The notes under the pieces are model-generated. The model did no database searches. It was not told the origin of the DNA and saw only the letters and a program-made list of their open reading frames with translations. Position numbers and translations under genes: made by a program. A stretch of DNA of 64,000 bases from Paramoeba atlantica (Eukaryota > Discosea), in assembly GCA_977017575.1 (NCBI GenBank), contig CDRNVI010000030.1:434001-498000 (forward strand), read 5' to 3'. Positions 28,308-38,633 of this stretch are shown in pieces; position 1 is the first letter of the stretch; every line of letters begins with the position of its first letter.

Positions 28308-29411
28308 GGGTAGGGGGGACCTTCGATGAAGCTTCATCGAAAGTGTACAACTTTCGATGAAGCACATTGAAAGTTGTACACTTTCGATGAATCTTCATCG
28401 AAGGTGTTTTTGACATTTTTTTTATTTTTTTAAATCTTCACGCAAACGGTTTTCGCGGATCCATATAGACATTTTGACTTTTTTGGTGCATCATCGAAGT
28501 GTTTTGTGAAGGCTCGTAGAGGAATTTCACCGTTTCTTCAGTTTATCTTCATCGAAGCGTTTTTGACTGATCCATATACATATTTTGAGCGACAATCCTG
28601 CGGAAGGGGTAAACACAGCATTTTCGTTGAGTACTCAACGAAGTGCCGGATTTTCGTTGAGTACTCAACGAACGGAAATTCACGGTGGAAATCAAGGACT
28701 TTTGCATAAGTCAAGGACTTTTGTGGAACATCCAAGAATTTTTTTTTGATTTTCATTTTCCGTGCGTTCAGTATCCTACACTTCGCTATATACGTTGACA
28801 ACGCCTGCGTAGCGAAAACTACGAAATTCAGTGAGCTTCGCAAATTGCTTCCCACTAACGACGCACAGGGGAACCCTACGCGGGGTACGGCTCAGGCCCG
28901 CTCACGCGGGCCCTCGCCGTTTCGCGGCCGCGCGCACCCCCGCTCACGCGGGGGCCCCCGCGCGGCCAAAATGGGTACTAAAATTTGTTATCAAGGTAGT
29001 TGGGCTTCGCAAATTGCTTCCCACGAATGGGTACTAAAATTTGTTATCAAGGTAGTTGGTCAAGATTATCAAGATTATCAAGTAGTTATCAGTTGGGCCT
29101 TTCTTCCTCCTCCCTCTAAGGTCCTGCAGATTTTTTACGGTCACAGGGTACGTTCGTTGAGAAATCAACGAACGTACCCCCAAGCCAAAATGTGAAAGAA
29201 AACGGAAAGTCAGAATTCAGACAAAAAAACAAAAAATTATTGAAATTAAAATGAAATTATATGTTTCATGCAACGTGTTTTCAACAGCCAATGGAAAAAT
29301 TCGTTCAAAAACAAAAAGTTAAAAAAGTCAAAAAAAGTCAAAAACACCTTCGATGAAGATTCATCGAAAGTGTACAACTTTCGATGTGCTTCATCGAAAG
29401 TGTACAACTTT
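28308..29411. mobile_element. Palindromic-arm TIR transposon beta-1, right end lost
   Basis: Left end GGGTAGGGGGGACC followed by an arm of palindromes, TTCGATGAAGCTTCATCGAA first, spaced about 30 bp (28322-28405). The interior has the GC-rich structured repeat (minus orientation) and TTCGTTGAGTACTCAACGAA sites. The right arm is kept only in part (29348-29411), and the terminal G-rich end is missing where a LINE fragment begins. It is the same family as beta-2 (31397-32452) in opposite orientation. No transposase. Confidence 0.75.
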
Positions 29412-30060
29412 GGTAGACGCAAAAAGAAGCATCGACGTCCAACCTGGCGCCGTTTGATTCAAGGGAAACAGGAAGGCGAATCATCCGGCTCCGAAAGCGA
29501 TAAGCGCGATCCGCCACGGAAAGTCTCCCAGAGCCGTGAGGCCCAACGTCATGAACCTGCCAAGATCTCGCTTTCCCAAGATAAAGCGAGCTACGCACTG
29601 AAAAACGAACGAAGATCCTTTGTTCATAACCCCTGCCAACTCACAAACGGCCCGAACACCCACTCGAAGAAAGAATCACAAGCTCATAAATCCATGTCAA
29701 AAAAGCGGTGCGATGAACAGAAACCCTCTGCCAAAGAAACATTGTCGCGCCACTGCCCCGAGTTGGACACGGAGGCCGACGCTGATTATGATAGCGCTGG
29801 TGCGAAAACCGTCACGGAAGAAAATTCCCCCATATCCCCAGACTACGTCGTCGACCAAATCTCGAACTGGGGAAAAGGCACCGAATGCAGCGTACGATGG
29901 TCTTTCCGCAGCTCCCAGAACTTGGTTTACGATTCGATCGGCGAAGTTGTCTCACGGAAGGTGAGAAGGAAAACGCTGAGCATCAATCTCTCGTACAAGC
30001 CCGCCCCCGGGGCGACAGGTCCCTCAGGAAATCTTTATTTGCCTCAGTCGTCCAAGATTT
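29412..30060 (+). pseudogene. LINE N-terminal fragment
   Basis: Plus-strand coding, rich in Lys and Ser, with RRKKKHRRPTWRRL at its start. It reaches the SH3/Tudor-like domain VVDQISNWGKGTECSVRW, SIGEVVSRKVRRKTLSINLS and GNLYLPQSSKIFF, and then stops. It is truncated at the left by beta-1 and at the right by the LINE-5 3' end. Confidence 0.8.
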
Positions 30061-30509
30061 TTTTTTACAAGCTTAATAAAACTCACAAGCTTAATTTTTT
30101 TTGTTTTTGAGTCTTGGAGTTATTTCTCCCGTGAAATCCTATGAGCTCTCTACAGCAGGAAGTCACTTGTATGTGAGAAATGTTCACCTTCCCCCCTTCT
30201 CTCAATTTACGAAGAGAAATCTACACCTACAGCAGACGAACAGCAACCCAACTATCCAAGAACTATCCATTAAGATTTTCTTTTTCTTTTTCTTTTTCTC
30301 TTTATGATGATGAAATATGGACTTTATATATTTATGATGATGAAATATGGACTTTACATATTTTGTTTTGTAATTTTATCGCTTCAATGGAAGTTTGCAG
30401 CTCGGGTGGCGAGGTGCGCTAAGCCCCAACGCTTCTACTCTAAACCAACAGCCTAAACTACTGATTTACACTAGAAGCGCCCCTGGCCATTAACGTGATC
30501 CTTTATTTC

Positions 30510-31040
30510 CTACATGCTCAATCTTCGTTCCGTGCTGTCCCATGGCATATATTTGCGCATCTGATCGTATACAATTAGGCCGTTCATTTCTTGGAGTATG
30601 AGTTTAAATTCGAGCGCCACGTGATACCTGCTTACTACCGACGCATCTGCTAGAGTATCCAGTAGATTCTTCAAATTCTTATGCAAGGATCCTCCTGAAA
30701 GTACTGGAAGACACTGAAAAGATAATGCGGGAATCAATCCGGATGCGACGTACGTTGCTTGCTTCCGTTTAATGGCTTCATTAATGAGGCGTCCACATTT
30801 TTGTTGAATTCGCGACGGCGCTAGCTCATGAATGACGGTCAGATCGTAGTAGATTTCTCCGCTTTGCCAATGGATAACCAAATCAGGCCCATTGCGATGA
30901 GTCTGTCTACCAGCACACACTTTCGAGTGGTTGTAGCTTGTTTCTTCGGTGATGGGTGCCCGGCATGTAGTGCAGTGAACTGAGCTGAATCTTCGAGGCT
31001 CTTTCTCGCAAGGAATTCCTGCATTTAGACACATCTTGTG
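30510..31040 (-). CDS. LINE-5 C-terminal endonuclease block
   Basis: From CLNAGIPCEKEPRRFSSVHC through the second zinc motif (CTTCRAPI...HSKVC), RNGPDLVIHW and GEIYYDLTVIH (nuclease core) to VLSGGSLHKNLKNL, LILQEMNGLIVYDQMRKY and the end RRLSM. Type B ending. It meets the alpha-2 transposon at the 9-bp target duplication CATCTTGTG. Confidence 0.88.
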   Translation of the reverse strand, partial: HKMCLNAGIPCEKEPRRFSSVHCTTCRAPITEETSYNHSKVCAGRQTHRNGPDLVIHWQSGEIYYDLTVIHELAPSRIQQKCGRLINEAIKRKQATYVASGLIPALSFQCLPVLSGGSLHKNLKNLLDTLADASVVSRYHVALEFKLILQEMNGLIVYDQMRKYMPWDSTERRLSM

Positions 31041-33474
31041 GGCTAGGGGGGACCTTCGATGAGTACTCATCGTAAGTTGTAGACTTTCGATGAGTCTCAC
31101 GGAAAGTTGTAGACTTTCGATGAGTACTCATCGAAGGTGTTTTTGACTTTTTCAATTTTTCGTATTTTATCAATTTTTTGCGAAGGGCCAACTGTGAGCG
31201 TAGCCCTGGGACATAATAATATTTTTTGGCGACCCGTGCGCTCCAGCGTGCGGGTCGCGCACTGAGAACCTGTGTCTACCCCTGCTTGGGGGTACGTTCG
31301 TTGATTTCTCAACGAAAATCCGGATTTTCGTTGAGTACTCAACGAACGTACCCTGTGACCGTAAAAAATCTGCAGGTCCTTAGAGGGAGGAGGAAGGGCT
31401 AGGGGGGACCTTCGATGAATCTTCATCGAAGGTGTTTTCGACTTTTTTTGACTTTTTTAACTTTTTGTTTTTGAACAAATTTTTCCATTGGCTGTTGAAA
31501 ACACGTTGCATGAAACATATAATTTCATTTTAAATTCAATAATTTTTTGTTTTTTTGTCTGAATTCTGACTTTCCGTTTTCTTTCACATTTTGGCTTGGG
31601 GGTACGTTCGTTGATTTCTCAACGAACGTACCCTGTGACCGTAAAAAATCTGCAGGACCTTAGAGGGAGGAGGAAGAAAGGCCCAACTGATAACTACTTG
31701 ATAATCTTGATAATCTTGACCAACTACCTTGATAACAAATTTTAGTACCCATTCGTGGGAAGCAATTTGCGAAGCCCAACTACCTTGATAACAAATTTTA
31801 GTACCCATTTTGGCCGCGCGGGGGCCCCCGCGTGAGCGGGGGTGCGCGCGGCCGCGAAACGGCGAGGGCCCGCGTGAGCGGGCCTGAGCCGTACCCCGCG
31901 TAGGGTTCCCCTGTGCGTCGTTAGTGGGAAGCAATTTGCGAAGCTCACTGAATTTCGTAGTTTTCGCTACGCAGGCGTTGTCAACGTATATAGCGAAGTG
32001 TAGGATACTGAACGCACGGAAAATGAAAATCAAAAAAAAATTCTTGGATGTTCCACAAAAGTCCTTGATTTCCACCGTGAATTTCCGTTCGTTGAGTACT
32101 CAACGAAAATCCGGCACTTCGTTGAGTACTCAACGAAAATCCTGTGTTTACCCCTTCCGCAGGATTGTCGCTCAAAATATGTATATGGATCAGTCAAAAA
32201 CGCTTCGATGAAGATAAACTGAAGAAACGGTGAAATTCTTCTACGAGCCTTCACGAAACACTTCGATGAAGCACCAAAAAAGTCAAAATATCTATATGGA
32301 TCCGCGAAAAACGTTTGCGTGAAGATTTGAAAAAATAAAAAAAAAGTCAAAAACACCTTCGATGAAGATTCATCGAAAGTGTACAACTTTCAATGTGCTT
32401 CATCGAAAGTTGTACACTTTCGATGAAGCTTCATCGAAGGTCCCCCCTACCCGGAGGAAGAAAGGCCCAACTGTGAGCGAAGCCCACGCCTGCAAGCAAG
32501 GCCCGACTGTGAGCGAAGCTCACTACTGGTGGCAAAAGCCCCCGTTTGCGAGCAAGGCCCAACTGTTCGTTAACTTCGTTAACTTAACTTAAACTTCGTT
32601 TAACTTATCGTGAAAGATTATTGTACGTGTGCTTCTCTCTAGATTCGTGGGAAGCAATTTGCGAAGCCCAACTACCTTGATAACAAATTTTAGTACCCAT
32701 TCGTGGGAAGCAATTGGCGAAACCCAACTACCTTGATAACAAATTTTAGTACCCATTTTGGCCGCGCGGGGGCCCCCGCGTGAGCGGGGGTGCGCGCGGC
32801 CGCGAAACGGCGAGGGCCCGCGTGAGCGGGCCTGAGCCGTACCCCGCGTAGGATTCCCCTGTGTGTCGTTAGTGGGAAGCAATTTGCGAAGCTCACTGAA
32901 TTTCGTAGTTTTCGCTACGCAGGCGTTGTCAACGTATGTAGCGAAGTGTAGGATACTGAACGCACGGAAAAAGAAAATCAAAAAAAATTCTTGGGTGTTC
33001 CACAAAAGTCCTTGACTTATGCAAAAGTCCGTGACTTCCACCGTAAATTTCCGTTCGTTGAGAACTAAACGAACGTACCCCCAACCCGTCTACCTACCCC
33101 TTCCGCAGGATTGTCCAGAGGCAAGGCCCAACTGTGAGCGTAGCCCACTTCTGGAGGCAAAAGCCCCTGTTTGCAAGCAAGGCCCAACTGTGAGCGTAGC
33201 CCTGGGACATAATAATATTTTTTGGCGACCCGTGCGCTCCAGCAGCTGAGAACCTGTGTCTACCCCTTCCGCAGGATTGCGAATTTGTTTTCCACAAATG
33301 CTTCAGTTTGTTTGCCGCAAACGCTTCGGTGAGTAATAAAAAAAGCTCGAAAATCGCTATTAGAGTCGCTCAAAAACGCTTCGATGAGTACTCATCGAAA
33401 GTTGTAGACTTTCGATGAGACTCACGGAAAGTTGTAGACTTTCGATGAGTACTCATCGAAGGTCCCCCCTACCC
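31041..33474. mobile_element. Palindromic-arm TIR transposon alpha-2 (holds beta-2)
   Basis: Ends GGCTAGGGGGGACC and GGTCCCCCCTACCC with a 9-bp target duplication CATCTTGTG (31032-31040, 33475-33483). Arms match alpha-1: TTCGATGAGTACTCATCGAA sites at about 31055-31135 and 33380-33460. The interior differs from alpha-1 except for parts of the 178-bp unit and the GC-rich repeat (32590-33115), and it contains the nested beta-2 element. A degenerate SL 5' half (CTTATCGTGAAAG, about 32606-32618) adjoins the GC-rich repeat, as at 8635. No transposase. Confidence 0.82.
31397..32452. mobile_element. Palindromic-arm TIR transposon beta-2, nested in alpha-2
   Basis: Ends GGCTAGGGGGGACC and GGTCCCCCCTACCC; target duplication GGAGGAAG (8 bp, possibly 9). 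The empty-site sequence GGGAGGAGGAAGAAAGGCCC is visible at 31667, inside beta-2. The left arm has one palindrome; the right arm has three (32358-32439). The interior has the GC-rich structured repeat (31600-32120) and TTCGTTGA palindromes. A second copy is beta-1, inverted. Confidence 0.8.
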
Positions 33475-34210
33475 CATCTTGTGTATGTAGCGAACCAGGG
33501 TGTTATGTTTGAATGAGGCATTTATTCCCTTGCATTGAGTGCATCCTGGTAGATGGGTCAGAACCGAATGTTGGTTGAGTTCAGTTTGGCATCCGGGGCA
33601 TCGAATTTCTTTCATTGACGATTGGAGGGGCATTCCTAATCTCGGTAATACCGCTAGCCTAAAAAGATGTGACGGTACCAACTTTGCAGTTGACTGCAGC
33701 CAGTCGTAATTTCCTTTGAAGGTTGTGGACCTTGCTATGTGGGATAGCTTCTGGGATCGTTCGCTCGCTTCATTGGTGTCTGTGCTGTTTCGTATTTCTT
33801 CTGACGCACGCACAGCATTTCGATTGACAATCTGAGCTGAAAAAGAATTATGGCGCTCGAAAATCGTTTGTCGTGATGCTGCGTAAGCTGCGCGTCGTAT
33901 CGAATTACATGCAGTAAGATCCAACCCGCCTTCGCTAACGGGGAGTCGTGCTAGCTCCATTTGCTCTTGGTCCAATGGTCCCAACCAATGTTTCAATACA
34001 TCTCCTACCTCTTTATCGAACTGAAGTGCCGAATCTTGAGTATTGTCCGGGGCGTGCACGCGCATGAAGTAAGAGTGTCGGACGTTCACTGATTTGGAGA
34101 GAAGTCGGAGTGAAATATTGTTCGGACCCATTATCTTGAGGCGTCTAAAAATTTCGTTATGTTTCTCAAGCTTCTGCATCAGCTTCTCTTTCATGGTTGC
34201 ATTGTTACCC
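33475..34210 (-). CDS. LINE-5 thumb and first zinc region
   Basis: From NNATMKEKLMQKLEKHNEIF through KIMGPNNISLRLLSKSVNVR, LARLPVSEGGLDLTACNSIR, the linker and LVPSHLFRLAVLPRLGMPL to the CCHC motif (CPGCQTE...H..GCTQC) and INASFKHNTLVRYIHKM. The frame continues into the block at 30510-31040 once the transposon is set aside, and into 43935-46385 on the other side. Confidence 0.88.
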
Positions 34211-34462
34211 GTGTGGGATGCTAATCCCCAAGTGGGAAGTACGAAAACATGTAGTCCTTTTTCAGCCTATGATGAAAATTTTAGAAAATGCCCGTATTAT
34301 TTTATTTATAACATTTATTTATAATATTTAGTATTGCAGGAACTCTTTGAGTAATACATGTAAAAATGTGAAATCGTTTTAATGCACCGTATTCATACAT
34401 GTATGGAAGTAAACGATGGATAATTATGTGTAACTCATTGTAATCCTAGCCGTATTTTCAAA

Positions 34463-35600
34463 GCAGAAATCCACACCGAGGGGCCGCACAGGACATAAAA
34501 GAAAATAACTATAAAGATGAAATAATAATTTATTTTCACATGAGTTCACCTATTCATATCATATACATGAAAAGCAAATTGAAACGTATGTAGCTTCTAC
34601 ATCATCTTGACAAAATAGGCCTTTCAAAACAAACAATATAAATTTATAATATATCACTATGTTAGCAGGTTGCACCCGCCAAACCCGGCGGCTATAGGAT
34701 GGGGGTTTGGTGGGTGGGACAAAAAACGCGTAAAGGAAAAAGATTCTACAAGTAAGTAATCAGTAAATATGTAAATTTTCAGAATACATATTGTAGCTTT
34801 TATACATGATTCAATTACAACCCCCTTTCGGGGAAAAGAACAATGAAAATTATAACCACCTTCCGGGGCATTTGACCCGATATTAGCCCCTCGGTTAAAT
34901 TTCCATGCGTAGACTTCTAGAAATCCACACCGAGGGGCCGCACAGGACATAAAAGAAAATAACTATAAAGATGAAATAATAATTTATTTTCACATGAGTT
35001 CACCTATTCATATCATATACATGAAAAGCAAATTGAAACGTATGTAGCTTCTACATCATCTTGACAAAATAGGCCTTTCAAAACAAACAATATAAATTTA
35101 TAATATATCACTATGTTAGCAGGTTGCACCCGCCAAACCCGGCGGCTATAGGATGGGGGTTTGGTGGGTGGGACAAAAAACGCGTAAAGGAAAAAGATTC
35201 TACAAGTAAGTAATCAGTAAATATGTAAATTTTCAGAATACATATTGTAGCTTTTATACATGATTCAATTACAACCCCCTTTCGGGGAAAAGAACAATGA
35301 AAATTATAACCACCTTCCGGGGCATTTGACCCGATATTAGCCCCTCGGTTAAATTTCCATGCGTAGACTTCTAGAAATCCACACCGAGGGGCCGCACAGG
35401 ACATAAAAGAAAATAACTATAAAGATGAAATAATAATTTATTTTCACATGAGTTCACCTATTCATATCATATACATGAAAAGCAAATTGAAACGTATGTA
35501 GCTTCTACATCATCTTGACAAAATAGGCCTTTCAAAACAAACAATATAAATTTATAATATATCACTATGTTAGCAGGTTGCACCCGCCAAACCCGGCGGC
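34463..35600 (-). repeat. Tandem split direct repeats of DIRS-A
   Basis: Units of 457 bp at 34463-34919 and 34920-35376 are nearly identical, and the left half is repeated at 35377-35600. The right half also stands alone at 39787-39990, upstream of the gag-like ORF. This half-plus-whole arrangement is the split direct repeat of PAT/Kangaroo-like elements. Confidence 0.85.
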
Positions 35601-35720
35601 TACCTGCCCACACACACGTCACAATATTTTCCCGAACACACAGTAATTTTTTTTTTTTTTTTCGAAAATAACTAGGGAAGGATAACACAATAATAGATGA
35701 CCGGTCTATTATCGTGCCCT

Positions 35721-38633
35721 TTACATCACACACTTTTCAATCTGTTTAATGTCAACTTCTTTACCCCGACTTATATGATCGGCCGGATTGTTCAACGTAG
35801 ACACATATCTCGCCTCGACACAAATCCCACGTTTCTCAGTGTCTCGTATTATTTCTTTCAATTCCTTTGACACTCCTTCTGACTTCGATAATCTCCTGTT
35901 CAACGCTGCCTTACAGGAGGTGTTATCCACGAAGATATCCAAGCACGTTCCTTTGGGGGAGTGCATAGCAAACTTTTTAATAGCTAAGCGGACCGCCATC
36001 GCTTCGGCCCGATTCACTTCATACTTAAAATTTTTCGGCCATGCCTCACCAGTAATTAATACCTCCCCAGAATCAAGGTAAATGATGGCCCCCCATCCCT
36101 TCGCAGAAGCATCCGTGTATAACTTGTGGTGGTGAGGAACGGTGTCAGGATGAGGAGGCGGGGGTCGGGGAAGATTGCATATCAATTCATTTCGCCATTC
36201 GGTAAGTGTAGAACGAGTAACTACCGGAAGATCAACTGGCTTGTCGATCAAATACGGACAGCGATTTAATAAGTTGATCCTACGCTGCGCGACTTTCATC
36301 GCGAAATAAAAGCGTGGCATATTGAGCCGCAAGACTGCAGATCCATACAGAAGACGCCCCACCGCCGCCTCAAGATCACCAAAAGACAATTTATGAAATT
36401 TGTCTTTTTGCAGTTTACTGACCACTCTCGGTCCCAGGCAGACCGTATGAGTGTCGTGGTCGAAAGCCACCCCATTGAAAACATACTTCAAAGCAGGGGG
36501 CTGTCCGGCGTCTTTAAAGAGGCCGTTTGCTTTGGAACACCGCTCGTCAATAAAGCGAGCGTATTCGAGGGCATCGTTCGCTGTCCCCGAAAAACGAACT
36601 CCGTCGACGTAAACGTCAGTGGCACCTCTGTGAAACGAGAAACGCTCCTGACACACCGACCTCTCGCCGGCAATTGCGGCGGTAACAGTGTGCATGATTT
36701 CTGGTGCGCAGCGATGACCCATGGGAAGAACGTTCATCTCGAAAACTTCGCCCAATGTCGATCGAAATCTAAACTTGGGCCGTGCCTTCAAGGGAATACT
36801 AATTTGGTAAAAACCACAAGTGAAGTCGCGCTTCACTGCCATTGCATCATGTGCTTTGTGTAGATATTTGGATGGGTGATACAGCGCAACTTCCGGTTCA
36901 TAATTTAAAAGCCTGTTGTTGTCATCTCGTGTCCAGGATATAAACCTGCGGCGTTGATTACCTTCATCGTCGGTTTCAACCACTGTAAAGGGGATCATAT
37001 ATTGCATGGATGGTCTTTTGAGTAGGTCCTTCCCCGAAACCTTGCTTATAACGCCGGCGTCCTCAAGTAGACGTATGTCTTCCTCGGGCAAAGAACCACG
37101 TACCGAAGGCTCGGGGTACGGGCCTGTAGGAACCCATAAAAGTTCATTTAGTACCTTGCGAAAACGTGTGGCTGCCGCAGGATTTAACCATTCCTTCACC
37201 TTGTCCAATTTAATCACCGGGATTGACTTTTTCACATGGAGGGGTAGACTCATATCCTTCGGTATAGCGAGCCGCGAGCTACGGCGGGCACATATAACGG
37301 AGTGCCTACGGAGATAGGGGACTTCGTGAAAACACTTTGTAACATGAGAGGTTGTTAAAGTACCGGAAGGAGTGCAGACACTCGTTGTGTCCCGAGGGCC
37401 CGTGCCGTTGTAACGCTGTTTGCATTGTATCTGAGCAGTGATTCTATGTTCTGGTGTTTTGTTAGGTTTTGAACCTCCTGCATGCGCAAATTTCCGAGAG
37501 AGATTTCGTGAAACAGATGAGTGATTGCCCCCCTTTTGATAGAGTGCGTCCCGTACCCCTGACCGAGTATTGATCGTATTTGATGGTCCATCTCGCGGAC
37601 TGTCGTGTAACAGAGTCGTTGCCCGGGGTTCATGCTTTGGATATGCTGCGCGAGTTCTGGCGTTCCTGGCCCAGTTACAATGGCGTAAAGGTGTGGTCGA
37701 AAAGGGTTTAGGCGTGTGGTCTTTGTCCCCCTCCCCCAATAAATTATCACTTCGCAGCTTGTTACACTCACGAACTGTTCTCTTCTTAAATCCGCGGTCT
37801 CGGTCCAACGCGCCGCTGCCTTCCAGCATAGGAGGCAACACATGCTCTCCTTCGGATTCAAGTGTCGGCGTAGCTTTTGTAGAAGAATGGGGTTGACGGG
37901 CTGCATTTGGCGCGTGGGCTCTAGCCCCCCCTGTGCTTGCAGGGCCTTTATACATAGTTTTAAGGGAGACGACTCTTCCCCCATTAACTGAAATAAAGTT
38001 CGCAAGCCTCCTGCGTAACCCATTCTCGTCGAGCTGGCTAGAGGCAGCGAATGGAGGAAGAGAACCGCGTTTGTGGAATTTGAAGGAACACCCTTTGCCG
38101 CGCAGTACTGCTGCATACGTAGCCAAATTCGCTCCCTGTTGGCCCATGTGGTCGTGGCCCACATCGGTTCGAGAGCGTCGCTCAGTTGTAGTGTGCGTGG
38201 GTCGTTCGGAGGAAGGCGAAGGATGGCTTGGAGAATGGCGTTGCGGTCTGCGGCGGGTTTTTCTCCTGCGGACTGGTTTAGTGCGCGTATGGGAAGGGAC
38301 CGACTTCGCGGAGGACGAGTGGAAACAACATGAGGAAGGGGAGGATTGGAAGAAAGAGGGGGTCGAGGACGCCTCACCGGAGAGTCTCGTCGGGGTAAGC
38401 GCGTTTGTAAGGTTGGAGCGGTAGGAGCCCTTTGCTGCCTGAGGCAAGGGGCACGAGTAATAGGGGTGGGGGGCATTCCCTAGTGGGAACCCCGTGTTGC
38501 GCCGGCGTAACGGACGGCGCCGCCCGCCACCCCTCCGCGAAAATCCTGATTCGTCGGATGGGAGGGACGAAACTGGTGCTGGGCCTGAGCCATCTGCGGG
38601 CAGTCCGCACGAATGTGGCCCGGCTGGTGACAC
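35721..38633 (-). CDS. DIRS-A RT/RNase H ORF (fossil part)
   Basis: Long ORF whose second half carries the RT and RNase H parts of a YR retroelement, recognised by family resemblance (KYLHKAHDAMAVKRDFTCGF region, and a DASAKGWGAIIY RNase H start). Its first part overlaps the recombinase ORF in another frame, as DIRS elements are known to do. Such products copy the element RNA into DNA. Confidence 0.75.
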   Translation of the reverse strand: MSPAGPHSCGLPADGSGPAPVSSLPSDESGFSRRGGGRRRPLRRRNTGFPLGNAPHPYYSCPLPQAAKGSYRSNLTNALTPTRLSGEASSTPSFFQSSPSSCCFHSSSAKSVPSHTRTKPVRRRKTRRRPQRHSPSHPSPSSERPTHTTTERRSRTDVGHDHMGQQGANLATYAAVLRGKGCSFKFHKRGSLPPFAASSQLDENGLRRRLANFISVNGGRVVSLKTMYKGPASTGGARAHAPNAARQPHSSTKATPTLESEGEHVLPPMLEGSGALDRDRGFKKRTVRECNKLRSDNLLGEGDKDHTPKPFSTTPLRHCNWARNARTRAAYPKHEPRATTLLHDSPRDGPSNTINTRSGVRDALYQKGGNHSSVSRNLSRKFAHAGGSKPNKTPEHRITAQIQCKQRYNGTGPRDTTSVCTPSGTLTTSHVTKCFHEVPYLRRHSVICARRSSRLAIPKDMSLPLHVKKSIPVIKLDKVKEWLNPAAATRFRKVLNELLWVPTGPYPEPSVRGSLPEEDIRLLEDAGVISKVSGKDLLKRPSMQYMIPFTVVETDDEGNQRRRFISWTRDDNNRLLNYEPEVALYHPSKYLHKAHDAMAVKRDFTCGFYQISIPLKARPKFRFRSTLGEVFEMNVLPMGHRCAPEIMHTVTAAIAGERSVCQERFSFHRGATDVYVDGVRFSGTANDALEYARFIDERCSKANGLFKDAGQPPALKYVFNGVAFDHDTHTVCLGPRVVSKLQKDKFHKLSFGDLEAAVGRLLYGSAVLRLNMPRFYFAMKVAQRRINLLNRCPYLIDKPVDLPVVTRSTLTEWRNELICNLPRPPPPHPDTVPHHHKLYTDASAKGWGAIIYLDSGEVLITGEAWPKNFKYEVNRAEAMAVRLAIKKFAMHSPKGTCLDIFVDNTSCKAALNRRLSKSEGVSKELKEIIRDTEKRGICVEARYVSTLNNPADHISRGKEVDIKQIEKCVM
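37355..38476 (-). CDS. DIRS-A tyrosine recombinase ORF (fossil part)
   Basis: About 370 residues with the tyrosine recombinase C-terminal signature (THSIKRGAITHLFHE, LTKHQNIESLLRY). It would join circular element DNA to the chromosome. It overlaps the RT/RNase H ORF. Confidence 0.75.
   Translation of the reverse strand: MPPTPITRAPCLRQQRAPTAPTLQTRLPRRDSPVRRPRPPLSSNPPLPHVVSTRPPRSRSLPIRALNQSAGEKPAADRNAILQAILRLPPNDPRTLQLSDALEPMWATTTWANRERIWLRMQQYCAAKGVPSNSTNAVLFLHSLPLASSTRMGYAGGLRTLFQLMGEESSPLKLCIKALQAQGGLEPTRQMQPVNPILLQKLRRHLNPKESMCCLLCWKAAARWTETADLRREQFVSVTSCEVIIYWGRGTKTTRLNPFRPHLYAIVTGPGTPELAQHIQSMNPGQRLCYTTVREMDHQIRSILGQGYGTHSIKRGAITHLFHEISLGNLRMQEVQNLTKHQNIESLLRYNANSVTTARALGTQRVSALLPVL

Noticed and set aside
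28746-29195. 150-residue ORF with FVEYSTK and RSRGPSPFRG segments
   Set aside because: Translation of palindromes and GC hairpins in a transposon; the same DNA occurs in both orientations.
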